Assembly (NCBI GenBank): GCA_021805565.1
Contig: JAJZFA010000051.1
Span: forward strand, 1-45,313
DNA from: Pseudomonadota bacterium
Lineage (GTDB): Bacteria > Pseudomonadota > Alphaproteobacteria > Acetobacterales > Acetobacteraceae
Length of the DNA stretch: 45,313 bases
Direction: 5' to 3'
The translations under genes and the position numbers were made by a program. This document shows, piece by piece, positions 8,598 through 18,536 of this stretch. Position 1 is the first letter of the stretch, and every line of letters begins with the position of its first letter. Under the pieces are notes generated by a model. The model ran no database searches and was not told where the DNA came from. It was given only the letters and a program-made list of their open reading frames with translations.

Positions 8598-9233
8598 ATG
8601 CATCCGGCAGCGCCCAACCTCGATCTTCTGCTGATCCGCCACGCCTCAACCGCCTGGACGCTCGCCGGTCGCTACCAGGGCCGGAAAGATCCTCGTCTCT
8701 CGCCGGCGGGCCACGCCGAAGCAGCCCGCCTCGCCGGACAACTCGGCCGGCTGCCGATCGGGGTGATACTCTCGAGTCCGCAAGCCCGCGCCCTCGAGAC
8801 GGCCCGCTTGCTCGCCGAAACTACTGGCGCGCCGCTCCGTATCGATCCGCGGCTGGTTGAACTCGATCATGGACAATGGGAGGGATTGACGCAGGCCGAG
8901 GTCAAGGCGCGCTGGCCAGGGGATTTGCGCGCCTGGAAGCGAACCCCGGCGAGCGCCTGCCCTACTGGCGGCGAGATGCTGGCAGTCGCGGCGGCGCGGC
9001 TGACGGCGGTGCTGGCGGACCTTGCGCGACAACCTCTCGACGGCCCGATCGCCGCCATCGTTACCCACGAGGTGCTGATCCGTCTCGCCTTGCTGGCCGC
9101 CCGCGGCCAAGGACCGGAGGAATTTCGCAGCCTCAGCGTAAAACCTGCCTCGGCGCATCCGCTGCATCTGCGCGACGGCCGCCTTGTTCCCTGCCAAACA
9201 TTTTTTCTTAACCCGGTGTTCGACAATGCCTAA
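8598..9233 (+). CDS. Histidine phosphatase (phosphoglycerate-mutase-like)
   Basis: The protein has 211 residues of the branch-1 histidine phosphatase superfamily. The phospho-accepting His sits in LLIRHASTAW near the N-terminus. The general acid region is VELDHGQWEG, and the second catalytic His is in IVTHEVLIRL. CobC/alpha-ribazole phosphatases and sugar-phosphate phosphatases look alike at this level, so the substrate cannot be set. No cobalamin genes are nearby. In this operon it may dephosphorylate a sugar phosphate or a lipid-linked intermediate. It starts 3 nt after the ABC exporter and its end overlaps the adaptor gene by 8 nt, so it is embedded in the operon. Confidence 0.88.
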   Translation: MHPAAPNLDLLLIRHASTAWTLAGRYQGRKDPRLSPAGHAEAARLAGQLGRLPIGVILSSPQARALETARLLAETTGAPLRIDPRLVELDHGQWEGLTQAEVKARWPGDLRAWKRTPASACPTGGEMLAVAAARLTAVLADLARQPLDGPIAAIVTHEVLIRLALLAARGQGPEEFRSLSVKPASAHPLHLRDGRLVPCQTFFLNPVFDNA

Positions 9234-10413
9234 TGACCAGTCAGGCTATATCGCTCTTGCCCCTACGCCGCCGCGTATTCGGCGTCGGTCGCGCTTGCTG
9301 CCCCTGGCAGCCGGTTTCGTGCTGCTGCTGGCGCTGCTGGCGCTGCCGCTTTCCTTCGGACGGGCGCCGGTGCGGCAGGTAACCGCAACCCCCCCGCTGA
9401 TGGTGCAGGAGGCGGCCGCGGTGCGCGGCGACATTCCGATCGTATTGCAGGGGCTCGGGGTCGTCACCTCCTTCGCCACTGTCGCGGTGCGCACCCAGAT
9501 CAGTGGCCAACTTCAATCGGTGGGCTTCCGCGAAGGGCAGATGGTGCATGAGGGAGATTTTCTTGCTCAGATCGATCCGCGCCCTTATGAAATGATCCTC
9601 GCGGCGGCAAATGGCCAGTTGATTCACGACCAGGCATTACTCGACCAGGCCCGCACCGATCTTGGCCGTGACCGGCCGTTGCTCGCGCAGCACGACATTA
9701 GCGACCAAATCTACGACGATCAGAGGTTCTTGGTACGTCAGTACGAAGGCACCGTCGCTGCCGATCAGGCGCGAATGGCCGAGGCTCGGCTCAATCTCGC
9801 TTACTGTCACATCGTCGCGCCGATCAGCGGGCGGGCGGGATTGCGGTTGGTCGATCCGGGAAATTACATCCAGCCAAGCGCAGCCGCCAGCCTCGTTGTG
9901 CTGGCCGAACTACAGCCGATCAGCGTTGTCTTCCCGCTGCCACAGGACGAACTGCCGCAGGTCATGCGCAGGCTGGAAAGCGGCGCCAGCCTGCCGGTGG
10001 CCGCCTATAACCGGGCCAACGCTACCCTTTTCGAGACGGGCGTGCTCGAGAGCATCGACAACATGGTCGATTCGGCCACGGGGACGGCAAAACTTCGCGC
10101 TCGTTTCTTTAATCCCGCCAACGCCCTGTTCCCGAATCAGTTCGTCAACGTCCGACTACAGGTCGATACGCTGCGTAACGTCGTGGTGGTGCCTGAGGCG
10201 GCAATCCAGGAAGGTGCGGATGGCCGCTATGTCTGGTTGATCGGGTCGAAAAATCACGTCCGCCTTCGCCGCGTCACCACCGGCCCGGCGGCCGATGGAC
10301 AGATCCAGATCGTCAAGGGACTGGAACCCGGTGCGCGGGTGGTCATAGATGGGGCGGATCGGCTGCGCGAGGGCGCCAGGGTAACCGCTTCGCTGTCCCC
10401 GCCCGCCCCATGA
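9226..10413 (+). CDS. RND efflux periplasmic adaptor (MdtA-like)
   Basis: This 395-residue membrane-fusion protein links an inner-membrane pump to an outer-membrane channel. It has a single N-terminal membrane anchor (about residues 20-45, Leu/Ala-rich after a basic stretch). A lipoyl-like half follows in [18 protein letters not shown] and [13 protein letters not shown], then a short coiled-coil hairpin (about 125-180), the second lipoyl half ([16 protein letters not shown]) and beta-barrel domains. I chose ATG 9226, after which the sequence becomes family-like. The longer frame from 9184 runs through the phosphatase gene. It overlaps the next pump gene by ATGA. No TolC-type outer-membrane gene is in the operon, so an unlinked one must be used. 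Confidence 0.92.
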   Translation: MPNDQSGYIALAPTPPRIRRRSRLLPLAAGFVLLLALLALPLSFGRAPVRQVTATPPLMVQEAAAVRGDIPIVLQGLGVVTSFATVAVRTQISGQLQSVGFREGQMVHEGDFLAQIDPRPYEMILAAANGQLIHDQALLDQARTDLGRDRPLLAQHDISDQIYDDQRFLVRQYEGTVAADQARMAEARLNLAYCHIVAPISGRAGLRLVDPGNYIQPSAAASLVVLAELQPISVVFPLPQDELPQVMRRLESGASLPVAAYNRANATLFETGVLESIDNMVDSATGTAKLRARFFNPANALFPNQFVNVRLQVDTLRNVVVVPEAAIQEGADGRYVWLIGSKNHVRLRRVTTGPAADGQIQIVKGLEPGARVVIDGADRLREGARVTASLSPPAP

Positions 10414-13400
10414 ATCCATCCCGCCTGTTCATTCTGCGGCCGGTGGCCACCACGCTGCTTATGGTCGCCTTGGTACTCATTGGGCTACTGGCCCTCGATT
10501 TCCTGCCGGTCGCCGCCCTGCCGGATGTCGATTACCCGACGATCGAAGTACAAACCTTCTACCCCGGCGCCAGCCCCGAAGTGATGACCGCATCCGTCAC
10601 GGCGCCGCTCGAACGCCAATTCGGTCAGATGCCCGGACTCACCCAAATGGCATCGACCAGTTCCGGCGGGGCCTCGGTAACCACGCTGCAATTTGGCCTG
10701 GCGCTTGGCCTCGATGTCGCTGAGCAGGAGGTACAGGCGGCGATCAACGCGGCGGGCAACCTGCTGCCCGCGGACCTGCCGGCACCGCCGATTTATTCCA
10801 AAGTCAATCCCGCCGACGCGCCGATCCTGGTGCTGGCGATCACCTCGCCATCCATGCCGCTGGCCCGGCTGCACGATATGGTCGAACAACGGATCGCGAT
10901 GAAGCTTTCGCAACTTCCGGGTATCGGCATGGTCGGGGTGGGAGGCGGCCAGAGGCCGGCCGTGCGGGTGAAATTTCGTCCGGCCGAACTCGCGGCTCTC
11001 GGTCTCAACATCGACGATCTGCGGACCACGCTCGGCAACCTTAACGCTAACCTTCCAAAGGGTGGCTTCGACGGTCGCGCACGTGCCTACGCGATCAATG
11101 CCGACGATCAGTTGTTGCAGGCGTCCAGCTTCCGCGACCAGGTAATTGCGTGGCGCAACGGCGCGCCGGTGCGGCTGACCGATGTAGCCACTGTCGTGGA
11201 CGACGTCGAGAACACCGCCCAGGCGGCGTGGATGAACCGGGTACCGGCCGTGATCCTGAACGTCCAACGCCAACCTGGTGCCAACGTTATCGCCGCGGTC
11301 GATAGTATAAAGGCCCTGCTGCCGGAACTGCGTGCCAGCTTGCCAGCCTCGGCCAGCATCGCCGTGCTGACCGACCGGACATTGACGATCCGCGCTTCCG
11401 TGCGCGACGCGTTGATGGAACTTGGGTTTGCGGTGGTGCTTGTCGTGCTGGTGCTGCTGGTTTTTTTGCGCCGTTGGACGGCGACGTTGATTCCGGCTCT
11501 GTCGGTGCCACTCTCGCTGGTTGGCACACTGGCGGTGATGTACCTGCTGAATTACAGCATCGACAACCTCTCGCTGATGGCTCTCATTATCGCCACTGGC
11601 TTCGTTGTGGACGATGCAATCGTGGTGATCGAAAACATCGCCCGCCATGTCGAGGCCGGCGAGCCGCCGCTTGCCGCGGCGCTGGCCGGGTCGCGCCAGA
11701 TCGGTTTCACGGTAATCTCACTGACCATATCGTTGATCGCGGTATTGATCCCGCTACTGTTCATGGGCGACGTGGTAGGGCGGCTGTTCCACGAATTCGC
11801 GGTGACGCTCGCCGTCAGCATTGTAATCTCCGCCGGCGTGTCGCTGACCTTGGTTCCGATGCTGTGCGCACGGCTGCTGCGCATGCGCCCGGCCGAAACG
11901 CACCGGCCGGCTCACACCGGCTTGTACGCCCGACTGCTCGACCGCGTGCTCGACCATCAGGCTCTGACACTGCTGGCGGCGGGGCTGACGGTGGGACTGA
12001 CCGTGGCGCTCTATGTCGAGGTCCCTAAAGGCTTCTTTCCGACGCAGGATACAGGGATGCTCCAGGCGGTGACCGAGGCGCCCGCGAGCACCGGCTTCGC
12101 CGGCATGGCGGCGCGCCAACAGAAGCTTGCTGCCGCCTTGCTCGACGATCCGGCGGTGGCGAACCTCGCCTCCTTTATCGGTGTTGACGGAAGCAACCCG
12201 ACGCTCAACCGCGGCCGTATGACAATCACCCTGCGCCCGTCAGACGAGCGCGAGCCGGCCGCCACGGTGATGCGTCGGCTGTCCGCCGCCGCCGCCTCGG
12301 TGGAGGGCATAAGATTGATGCTCCAGCCCGTGCAGGATCTCACGATCGACGCCTCGGTCGGTGCTACGCAGTTTCATTTCCTGATCGCCGCGCCCGATCT
12401 GGCGAGCTTAACCAAATGGTTGCCCGTGCTCGAGGCCCGCCTGCGCGCATCGCCGGTCCTGGCCGATGTGTCCGCGGACCTGCAGCAGGGCGGGCAAGAA
12501 ATGCAGGTACAGATCGACCGCGACACCGCCGCACGCTTCGGCATTACACCGGCGAGCGTGGATAACGCCTTGTACGATGCGTTTGGTCAGCGCATCGTCT
12601 CGACCATATTCACTCCCACCAACCAGTACCGGGTGATCCTGGAGGCGGACAAAGCGTCGCGGTCGGGCGACGCGCTGCTCGATGACCTTTATCTTCCCTC
12701 GGCGCTGGCGCCCGCCGGGCAGGTGCCGTTGCGCGTGCTGGCAAGCCTCGCTCCTCGATCGGCTCCGTTGCAGATCGATCATCTCGCGCAGTTTCCCGCC
12801 GCAACCGTTTCATTTAATTTGGCACCGGGCGCCTCGCTCGGCGCTGCCGTCAGCGCGATTCATTCGGCTGCGCGCGAGGCTGGCCAGCCGGCGCGGATAC
12901 GCCTCGTGCTGCAAGGCGCCGTGCGCGCTTTCGAGGCGTCGCTAACGAACGAATTGCTGCTCATCTTGGCCGCCGTCGTAACGATGTACATTGTGCTCGG
13001 CATACTTTACGAGAGCTTTATCCATCCGCTGACCATTCTCTCGACGCTGCCGGCGGCCGCGGTCGGCGCGCTGCTGGCGCTGATCGTTTACGGCGGCGAA
13101 CTCGATATCATTGGCATTATCGGCATTATCCTTCTCATCGGCATTGTCAAAAAAAATGCCATTCTGATGATCGACTTCGCCCTCGACGCGCAGCGCACAC
13201 GCTTTCTGTCACCGCGTGCGGCCATCCGGGAGGCTGCCTTACTGCGCTCGCGACCGATTTTGATGACCACCTGCGCCGCGTTGTTCGCAGCCTTGCCGCT
13301 GATGTTCGCACACGGTGTGGGGGCGGAGCTGCGCCGGCCGCTCGGGCTCGCCATCGTGGGTGGCCTGCTGGTCAGTCAGGCACTGACTATGTTCACCACG

Positions 13401-13454
13401 CCCGTCGTCTATCTTGCCTTCGCCAGGTTGGCCGGATGGCGACGCGGCGAATGA
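10410..13454 (+). CDS. RND multidrug efflux permease, MdtB-like
   Basis: This proton-driven inner-membrane pump subunit of 1014 residues has the normal length for the HAE-1 class. It shows the usual two-fold repeat: TM1, a large periplasmic loop, TM2-6, TM7, a second loop, TM8-12. The proton-relay aspartates are Asp401 and Asp402 in [14 protein letters not shown], and the essential Lys lies in [14 protein letters not shown] near residue 914. The start [13 protein letters not shown] matches MdtB/MuxB proteins. Tandem pairs of this kind (MdtBC, MuxBC) form heterotrimers with one adaptor. It overlaps the adaptor upstream and the second pump gene downstream by 4 nt each. Expected substrates by family are bile-salt-like, novobiocin-like or siderophore-like amphiphiles; the glycan context may indicate something else. 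Confidence 0.94.
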   Translation: MNPSRLFILRPVATTLLMVALVLIGLLALDFLPVAALPDVDYPTIEVQTFYPGASPEVMTASVTAPLERQFGQMPGLTQMASTSSGGASVTTLQFGLALGLDVAEQEVQAAINAAGNLLPADLPAPPIYSKVNPADAPILVLAITSPSMPLARLHDMVEQRIAMKLSQLPGIGMVGVGGGQRPAVRVKFRPAELAALGLNIDDLRTTLGNLNANLPKGGFDGRARAYAINADDQLLQASSFRDQVIAWRNGAPVRLTDVATVVDDVENTAQAAWMNRVPAVILNVQRQPGANVIAAVDSIKALLPELRASLPASASIAVLTDRTLTIRASVRDALMELGFAVVLVVLVLLVFLRRWTATLIPALSVPLSLVGTLAVMYLLNYSIDNLSLMALIIATGFVVDDAIVVIENIARHVEAGEPPLAAALAGSRQIGFTVISLTISLIAVLIPLLFMGDVVGRLFHEFAVTLAVSIVISAGVSLTLVPMLCARLLRMRPAETHRPAHTGLYARLLDRVLDHQALTLLAAGLTVGLTVALYVEVPKGFFPTQDTGMLQAVTEAPASTGFAGMAARQQKLAAALLDDPAVANLASFIGVDGSNPTLNRGRMTITLRPSDEREPAATVMRRLSAAAASVEGIRLMLQPVQDLTIDASVGATQFHFLIAAPDLASLTKWLPVLEARLRASPVLADVSADLQQGGQEMQVQIDRDTAARFGITPASVDNALYDAFGQRIVSTIFTPTNQYRVILEADKASRSGDALLDDLYLPSALAPAGQVPLRVLASLAPRSAPLQIDHLAQFPAATVSFNLAPGASLGAAVSAIHSAAREAGQPARIRLVLQGAVRAFEASLTNELLLILAAVVTMYIVLGILYESFIHPLTILSTLPAAAVGALLALIVYGGELDIIGIIGIILLIGIVKKNAILMIDFALDAQRTRFLSPRAAIREAALLRSRPILMTTCAALFAALPLMFAHGVGAELRRPLGLAIVGGLLVSQALTMFTTPVVYLAFARLAGWRRGE

Positions 13455-16400
13455 ACCTTTCCCATCCCTTTATCGTCCGGCCCGTCGCCACTACTTTATT
13501 GATGGCCGCGGTGCTGCTCGCCGGGGCCGCAGCCTATTTTGCGCTGCCGGTTGCTCCGCTGCCGCAGGTGGAACTGCCAACCATCCTCGTCCAGGCGCAG
13601 CAGCCCGGTGCCAGTCCGGCGATCATGGCAAGTAGCGTTGCCGCCCCGCTCGAACGTCATCTCGCGGCGATCGCCGATATTGCCGAAATGACCTCGCAGA
13701 GCTTCGCTGGGATGACGCGCATTACCCTGCAGTTCGGCCTGGACCGAAACATCGATGGCGCGGCGCGCGACGTGCAGGCGGCGATCAATGCGGCGCACGC
13801 CGATCTGCCCGTCACGCTGCGCAACAACCCCATTTATCGCAAGGTCAATCCTGCCGACGCGCCGATCCTGGTTCTGGCGTTGACCTCCGCCAGTCTGACG
13901 CGTGCCGCCCTGTTCGACGCGGCTGACAGTGTGCTGCACCAGCGGCTGTCGCAGGTTGCCGGAATCGGCGAGGTGGATGTGGCCGGATCGTCGCTGCCCG
14001 CGGTGCGTATCGAGGCGAATCCAGCAGCCCTGGCCGCACTGGGCATAGGTATGGAGGATCTGCGTGCCGCCGCCGCATCGGCCAATGCCAACAGTCCCAA
14101 GGGGTCGATCGAGATCCGTGGCCGTCACATGCAACTCTCGACCAATGACCAGGCGCGCAAGGCGGCCGATTTCCGCGATCTGATCATTGCCTGGCGCAAG
14201 GGCGCGCCGGTGCGCCTGAGCGACGTGGCCATCGTGACGGACCAAGTGGAGAACTTGCGAACCGCCGGCCTCGCCGACGATAAGCCGGCGATCCTGCTGA
14301 TGCTTTACCGCCAGCCTGGCGCGAACGTAATCAGCACCGTCGATCGGGTGCGCGCGCTGCTCCCCGAACTTACCGCTGCCCTTCCAGGCGATGCCACGCT
14401 CGGCATTTCCATCGATCGTAGCACGACGATACGCGGTTCCCTCGGCGAAATGCGGCTAGCGCTGCTGATTGCGATCGCTCTCGTCGTGCTGGTCGTATTC
14501 GCGTTTTTGCGCGACCTGCGCGCCGCGCTCATTCCAAGCGTCGCCGTCGTCGTCTCAATCGTGGGTACCTTCGGGGTGATGTATCTTTGCGGTTACAGCC
14601 TCGATAATCTGTCTCTAATGGCGCTGATCGTCGCCACCGGCTTCGTCGTCGACGATGCGATCGTAGTGCTGGAGAACATCGAGCGGCACATGCAGGCGGG
14701 TAGCTCGCGCATGGCTGCCGCGGTTGCCGGGGCACGCGAGGTTGGCTTTACCGTGGTCTCTATCAGCATCTCGTTGATAGCAGCCCTGCTGCCCATCCTT
14801 CTTATGGGCGGCGTCGTCGGCCGCTTCTTCCGCGAATTCGCGGTAACCCTTTCCGCCGCTATTTTGGTTTCGTTGGTGGTGTCGCTGACGGCGACACCGA
14901 TGATGAGCGCGGTGCTGCTGGCGCCCGGACGGCCGGTGCGGCAGCGACGGTCGCTGTTGCTCGCCGCCTATGCGCGCAGTCTCGATTGGGCGCTCGCGCA
15001 CCGACGCTTGGTCGGGGTCGGTTTGCTCGCCACCGTAGTGCTGAACGTCACGCTGTTTCAGGCAATTCCAAAAGGATTTTTCCCCCAACAAGATACCGGC
15101 AGACTCGTCGGCGGAATTGTCGGCGACCAGAGCGCCTCGTTCGATCTCATGCGCAACAAGCTGAGCCAGTTCGCCCAGGCTGTCCGCGAGGATCCGGCGG
15201 TGGCCGGTGTCGTTGGCTTCGTTGGCGGCAGGCAGGGTAATGTCGGTTCGCTTTTCGTTACCCTCAAGCCGCTTGCCGAGCGGGGCATCTCGGCCGACGC
15301 GGTGATCGTCCGGCTGCGCCCGGTGCTCGCGAAAGTGCCCGGCGCGCGGCTGTATTTGCAATCGGTGCAGGACATCCGCCTCGGCGGCCGGCCAAGCAAC
15401 GCGCAGTTCCAATACGTCCTACAGGGCGATACCGCGGACGAGGTGTATGTGGCCGCCGACCGCCTCACCGCGGCGCTGCGTGGCGAGCCGGCCCTCGCCG
15501 ACGTCAACTCCGACCAGCAGCAGCATGGGCTTTCGGCGATGCTGGTGATCGACCGCGACGCCGCGGCGGCCCATCAGGTGAGCCCGTTGGTACTGGATAA
15601 CGCCTTATACGATGCTTTCGGCCAACGCCAGGTATCGACCATCTACGATGCGCTGAATCAGTACCACGTCGTCCTTGAGGTGGCCCCGGAATACTGGGGA
15701 CATCCATCGATGCTGGAGCAACTGTTCGTCAGCACGGCCGGCGCCCCACCCAGCGGCACTGCCCTTAGCAATGCGGTTGCCGGCACGACATCCGCTGTAC
15801 CTTCGGCATCGCTACCGGTGCGCCACGCCTCGGCACCCGCGGCACAGGATGCGGCTCGCAACGCGGCAAGCAACGCCATTGCCGCGGTGGGCAAGGGAGG
15901 AGCCTCCGCCGGGTCGCCTGTCAGTCTGGCGCGTGAGCCTATGGTGCCGTTGGCCGCCGTGACACGCTGGGTGTCCGGTACGGCCCCAATCCTTGTCAAT
16001 CATCAGGGGGTGGCGGCGGCGACGACCATCTCCTTCAACCTGCCACCGGGCGGCGCGCTTGCGGACGCAATCACGGCGATTGAGGGAAAAGTGCGCGTGC
16101 TTGGATTGCCGGCGTCCGTGCGCGGCAGCTTCGCCGGAGCGGCGGCGGCGTTTCAAGCCTCGCAGCGCAGCGAGGCGCTGCTGATACTGGCAGCGCTGCT
16201 AAGCGTCTACATCGTGCTCGGCATCCTCTATGAAAGCTTTCTGCACCCGTTGACGATCCTTTCGACGCTGCCGTCGGCGGGGTTGGGCGCGGTACTGGCG
16301 CTTCGCCTCACCGGAGAACATTTCACGGTGGTCGCGCTCATTGGCGTTATCCTTCTTATCGGCATCGTCAAAAAGAACGCGATTTTGATGATTGATTTCG

Positions 16401-16744
16401 CGCTTGCGGCGGAGCGCACCGAAGGTCTGTCGCCAGAAGCGGCGATCCGGCTCGCCTGCCTCCAACGCTTCCGCCCAATCATGATGACCACATTGGCGGC
16501 GGTGCTTGGCGCGGTGCCGCTCGCAATCGGAGGTGCCGAGGGGGCGGAGTTGCGCCACCCATTAGGGATCGCGGTAATCGGCGGGTTGCTGGTGAGTCAG
16601 GCGCTAACGCTTTACACCACGCCCGTCATCTATCTTCAGCTTGAATCATTGCGCCGCCGCCTGCGACGCTCAGGTGCAACCGTGTTAGGCACGCTGGCAA
16701 ATAAGTGCGTCAGCACGCCAGCAAAGTTGCCGTGCAAAACATAA
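13451..16744 (+). CDS. RND multidrug efflux permease, MdtC-like
   Basis: This is the second RND permease, 1097 residues from ATG 13451, which forms an ATGA overlap with the MdtB-like gene; an alternative ATG lies at 13436. Asp401/Asp402 ([14 protein letters not shown]) and the [14 protein letters not shown]ys are intact, so it should be an active proton pump. Two features are odd. First, about 65 Ala/Ser/Gly-rich residues (roughly 762-826) interrupt the second periplasmic porter region, where the MdtB-like partner has a short turn. Second, the last 19 residues (from nt 16685) are read through a dispersed structured repeat, which supplies the TAA stop. The original C-terminus probably ended earlier. 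It is the last gene of the operon. Confidence 0.93.
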   Translation: MNLSHPFIVRPVATTLLMAAVLLAGAAAYFALPVAPLPQVELPTILVQAQQPGASPAIMASSVAAPLERHLAAIADIAEMTSQSFAGMTRITLQFGLDRNIDGAARDVQAAINAAHADLPVTLRNNPIYRKVNPADAPILVLALTSASLTRAALFDAADSVLHQRLSQVAGIGEVDVAGSSLPAVRIEANPAALAALGIGMEDLRAAAASANANSPKGSIEIRGRHMQLSTNDQARKAADFRDLIIAWRKGAPVRLSDVAIVTDQVENLRTAGLADDKPAILLMLYRQPGANVISTVDRVRALLPELTAALPGDATLGISIDRSTTIRGSLGEMRLALLIAIALVVLVVFAFLRDLRAALIPSVAVVVSIVGTFGVMYLCGYSLDNLSLMALIVATGFVVDDAIVVLENIERHMQAGSSRMAAAVAGAREVGFTVVSISISLIAALLPILLMGGVVGRFFREFAVTLSAAILVSLVVSLTATPMMSAVLLAPGRPVRQRRSLLLAAYARSLDWALAHRRLVGVGLLATVVLNVTLFQAIPKGFFPQQDTGRLVGGIVGDQSASFDLMRNKLSQFAQAVREDPAVAGVVGFVGGRQGNVGSLFVTLKPLAERGISADAVIVRLRPVLAKVPGARLYLQSVQDIRLGGRPSNAQFQYVLQGDTADEVYVAADRLTAALRGEPALADVNSDQQQHGLSAMLVIDRDAAAAHQVSPLVLDNALYDAFGQRQVSTIYDALNQYHVVLEVAPEYWGHPSMLEQLFVSTAGAPPSGTALSNAVAGTTSAVPSASLPVRHASAPAAQDAARNAASNAIAAVGKGGASAGSPVSLAREPMVPLAAVTRWVSGTAPILVNHQGVAAATTISFNLPPGGALADAITAIEGKVRVLGLPASVRGSFAGAAAAFQASQRSEALLILAALLSVYIVLGILYESFLHPLTILSTLPSAGLGAVLALRLTGEHFTVVALIGVILLIGIVKKNAILMIDFALAAERTEGLSPEAAIRLACLQRFRPIMMTTLAAVLGAVPLAIGGAEGAELRHPLGIAVIGGLLVSQALTLYTTPVIYLQLESLRRRLRRSGATVLGTLANKCVSTPAKLPCKT

Positions 16745-16801
16745 GCTTAGGGCATACCCGACACTGCAATCCGAAGCGATAATTGTTGGGCATGCCCTTA
16801 G
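16685..16801 (+). repeat. Dispersed structured repeat, copy A
   Basis: This 117-nt element is about 92% identical to copy B at 45028-45145 (my hand alignment: about nine substitutions and one indel). The first half folds as a hairpin: GGCA and GCTGGC (16688-16698) pair with GCCAGC (16717-16722) and the TGCC ending at 16731, separated by an AAA-containing bulge. An inner GTGC-GTCA-GCAC hairpin lies at 16705-16716. The second half has arms TTAGGGCATACCC (16747 on) and GGGCATGCCCTTA (ending 16800) around an internal loop. It overlaps the 3' end of the MdtC-like gene. It could be a 3'-UTR RNA element, a terminator or a REP/MITE-like repeat. Confidence 0.75.
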
Positions 16802-17462
16802 CCCACCATAAGAATGTTCCCTCCGCGCAAAGTTAGAATGTCCCCTTTCGAGCCTTTAGGGGCGCTTCGGCGGTCGCGCTGTCCTGAAGGTTCTCCGGCA
16901 GGCTACCCAGTCAGGGCATGCACTCAACCTGACCTTGCCCAAGGCCGGCGACGTCGTCGTTCCAGCGCCGAGCCTGGCCGCGATGCCGGAGAGCGCAACG
17001 CACACGGTTGACCGGTTTGCCGGCCGCGCGCGGCCCGATGACGACCCTGGTGTTCGGCCTCGGTCGTCGCTACGGGAAGGCGAAAGACGGCGAGCCGACG
17101 GAGGAGAAGAAGCAGTATGACCGGGGCCGCGGCAGCTTCCGCGTCGCGGTAGGGCACCGCATTGGACGGTGCAAGCGGTTCCGTATCGTGTCGGAGCGCT
17201 ACCGGAACCCGCCGCGGACGCACCACACCAAAACGGCCATCGTCGCCGGGCTGGTGACCATCGAAGCGGGGTTCGAACCGTTCTAAGGGGGACGCCGGGG
17301 CATGGCGAATCACGACCTTCCACCCAGACCGGTTCACCCGAAAATCAGGCTACTTTCGCAACAGGCCTACTATGCGTGACCCGATCGTCCAAATAGCCGC
17401 GGCATCGCCGGATTGACCCGTGCTTCGTCCAAGCCCCCGACCGCCTGTTTCCCGTCAGGTCT
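16802..17462 (+). pseudogene. Decayed DDE transposase remnant and flanks
   Basis: There is no intact gene in this stretch. The plus-strand frame at about 17008-17286 reads EPTEEKKQYDRGRGSFRV, then IGRCKRFRIVSERYRNPP, then THHTKTAIVAGLVTIEAGF. That is the C-terminal end of IS5-type (DDE_Tnp_4) transposases. Only about 80 residues match. The position where the family usually has the catalytic Glu before HxIGR is Gly here, and the N-terminal two thirds are missing. At 16812-16850 the text GAATGTTCCCT/GAATGTCCCCT looks like a partial repeat, perhaps an insertion-sequence end. The remainder up to 17462 shows nothing I can name. Confidence 0.6.
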
Positions 17463-18536
17463 TCAGCGCAGCAGGGTATAGTCAGACGATGGATCGCCCA
17501 TGGCCGCCCGCGATAGATCGATTGCAAGCCGGTTGGCGATACTCACACGGTAATGCAGCGGATCCCAGTAATTGTCATCGCGAGTCGTGATCGGGCTGGG
17601 CCGCATGAAATCGGCCACCGTCAGGTTCGCAATTCCGGTCGCCATCCCCGCTGTCCGGCGCTTGCACTCCGCCCATACAGCCGCTCCATCGCTACCGGGG
17701 GCCGCCAGCACGTGGCGATTGAACGGCACGAAAAACACGATTTTCCGCGTTGCATCCGGTAACGCCGACAGGTGCTGGCGTAGTTTCTCCAGGGCCGGAA
17801 AGCGCCAGTCATCCGGCGGACCCACGCGCGCGCCGCCAGGGATAAAGGAGCCAATGCCGGCGTGCAGGTGTGCTTCCGCCTGTTGGGCGTTATATTGGCC
17901 GTCCGGCGGCAGATAATCCCGGCGGCCGTCCAGCGGCCATTCCGGCTTTTTGAAGCCGGTCAGGATAGCGAATTCCTTTCCCGCTTCCTGAACCGCGAAC
18001 ATATTCAACAGTTCGCCATACGCCCGCCAGCGGCTGCCATGGTACATCCATTCCGGAAACTGCTGTTGGCTCAGTTGCGGAAACGAATCGCCGGTTGCAC
18101 ACCACGCGGTGTCCAGCCCGGCGATAATAACCTTGGGGGACGGATGCGCAGACGTGAATACCGCCATCATGCTGGAAATTTCGTACGGCGTTGCCGCGAG
18201 AATGGCGAGATTGACGAAACGAGCGGAGAACTCCGGATCGAGACTTTCAGGACGCAGCAGCAGCGATGTCGAGTTGCCAAAAAGCGCGCTATCGAATTCC
18301 GGCGACCGTGCCAGCGCTGGATTGGTATAGCGTTGATTGCCGGTAACAGGCACCCGTTTCAAGGGCAGGGTCAGCGGCAACGCACTCCACGGGTCGTTCA
18401 GTGCGACAAACGCATACACCGCCGCGACCGCGATCGCCGCTGTCCCGGCCATCCGGACAAACAAGCGGCGCCAGGCGGCGCGTCCGCCGTTAACCGTCGC
18501 GTCGTTCGGGTCAGAACTGGAAGTAGATGAAAACAT
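17463..18536 (-). CDS. SGNH/GDSL-like protein beside an MBOAT acyltransferase
   Basis: The 357-residue protein has an N-terminal membrane anchor (about 25-45). The periplasmic part carries FGNSTSLLL, which resembles the GDS nucleophile block of AlgX/AlgJ-type SGNH proteins, and a C-terminal DPLHYR segment holding a candidate Asp-x-x-His pair. Such proteins work with MBOAT proteins to O-acetylate exopolysaccharides or other glycans in the periplasm. The gene overlaps the MBOAT gene end by 26 nt, so the two are cotranscribed. I use ATG 18536; a GTG start at 18551 is possible. The substrate glycan is unknown; the glycosyltransferase operon 1 kb away is one candidate source. The family assignment rests on motifs and context. 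Confidence 0.65.
   Translation of the reverse strand: MFSSTSSSDPNDATVNGGRAAWRRLFVRMAGTAAIAVAAVYAFVALNDPWSALPLTLPLKRVPVTGNQRYTNPALARSPEFDSALFGNSTSLLLRPESLDPEFSARFVNLAILAATPYEISSMMAVFTSAHPSPKVIIAGLDTAWCATGDSFPQLSQQQFPEWMYHGSRWRAYGELLNMFAVQEAGKEFAILTGFKKPEWPLDGRRDYLPPDGQYNAQQAEAHLHAGIGSFIPGGARVGPPDDWRFPALEKLRQHLSALPDATRKIVFFVPFNRHVLAAPGSDGAAVWAECKRRTAGMATGIANLTVADFMRPSPITTRDDNYWDPLHYRVSIANRLAIDLSRAAMGDPSSDYTLLR

Noticed and set aside
8598-9233. Histidine phosphatase as cobalamin gene cobC
   Set aside because: The motifs fit the wider superfamily and there are no other cobalamin genes in the window. The operon context points elsewhere.
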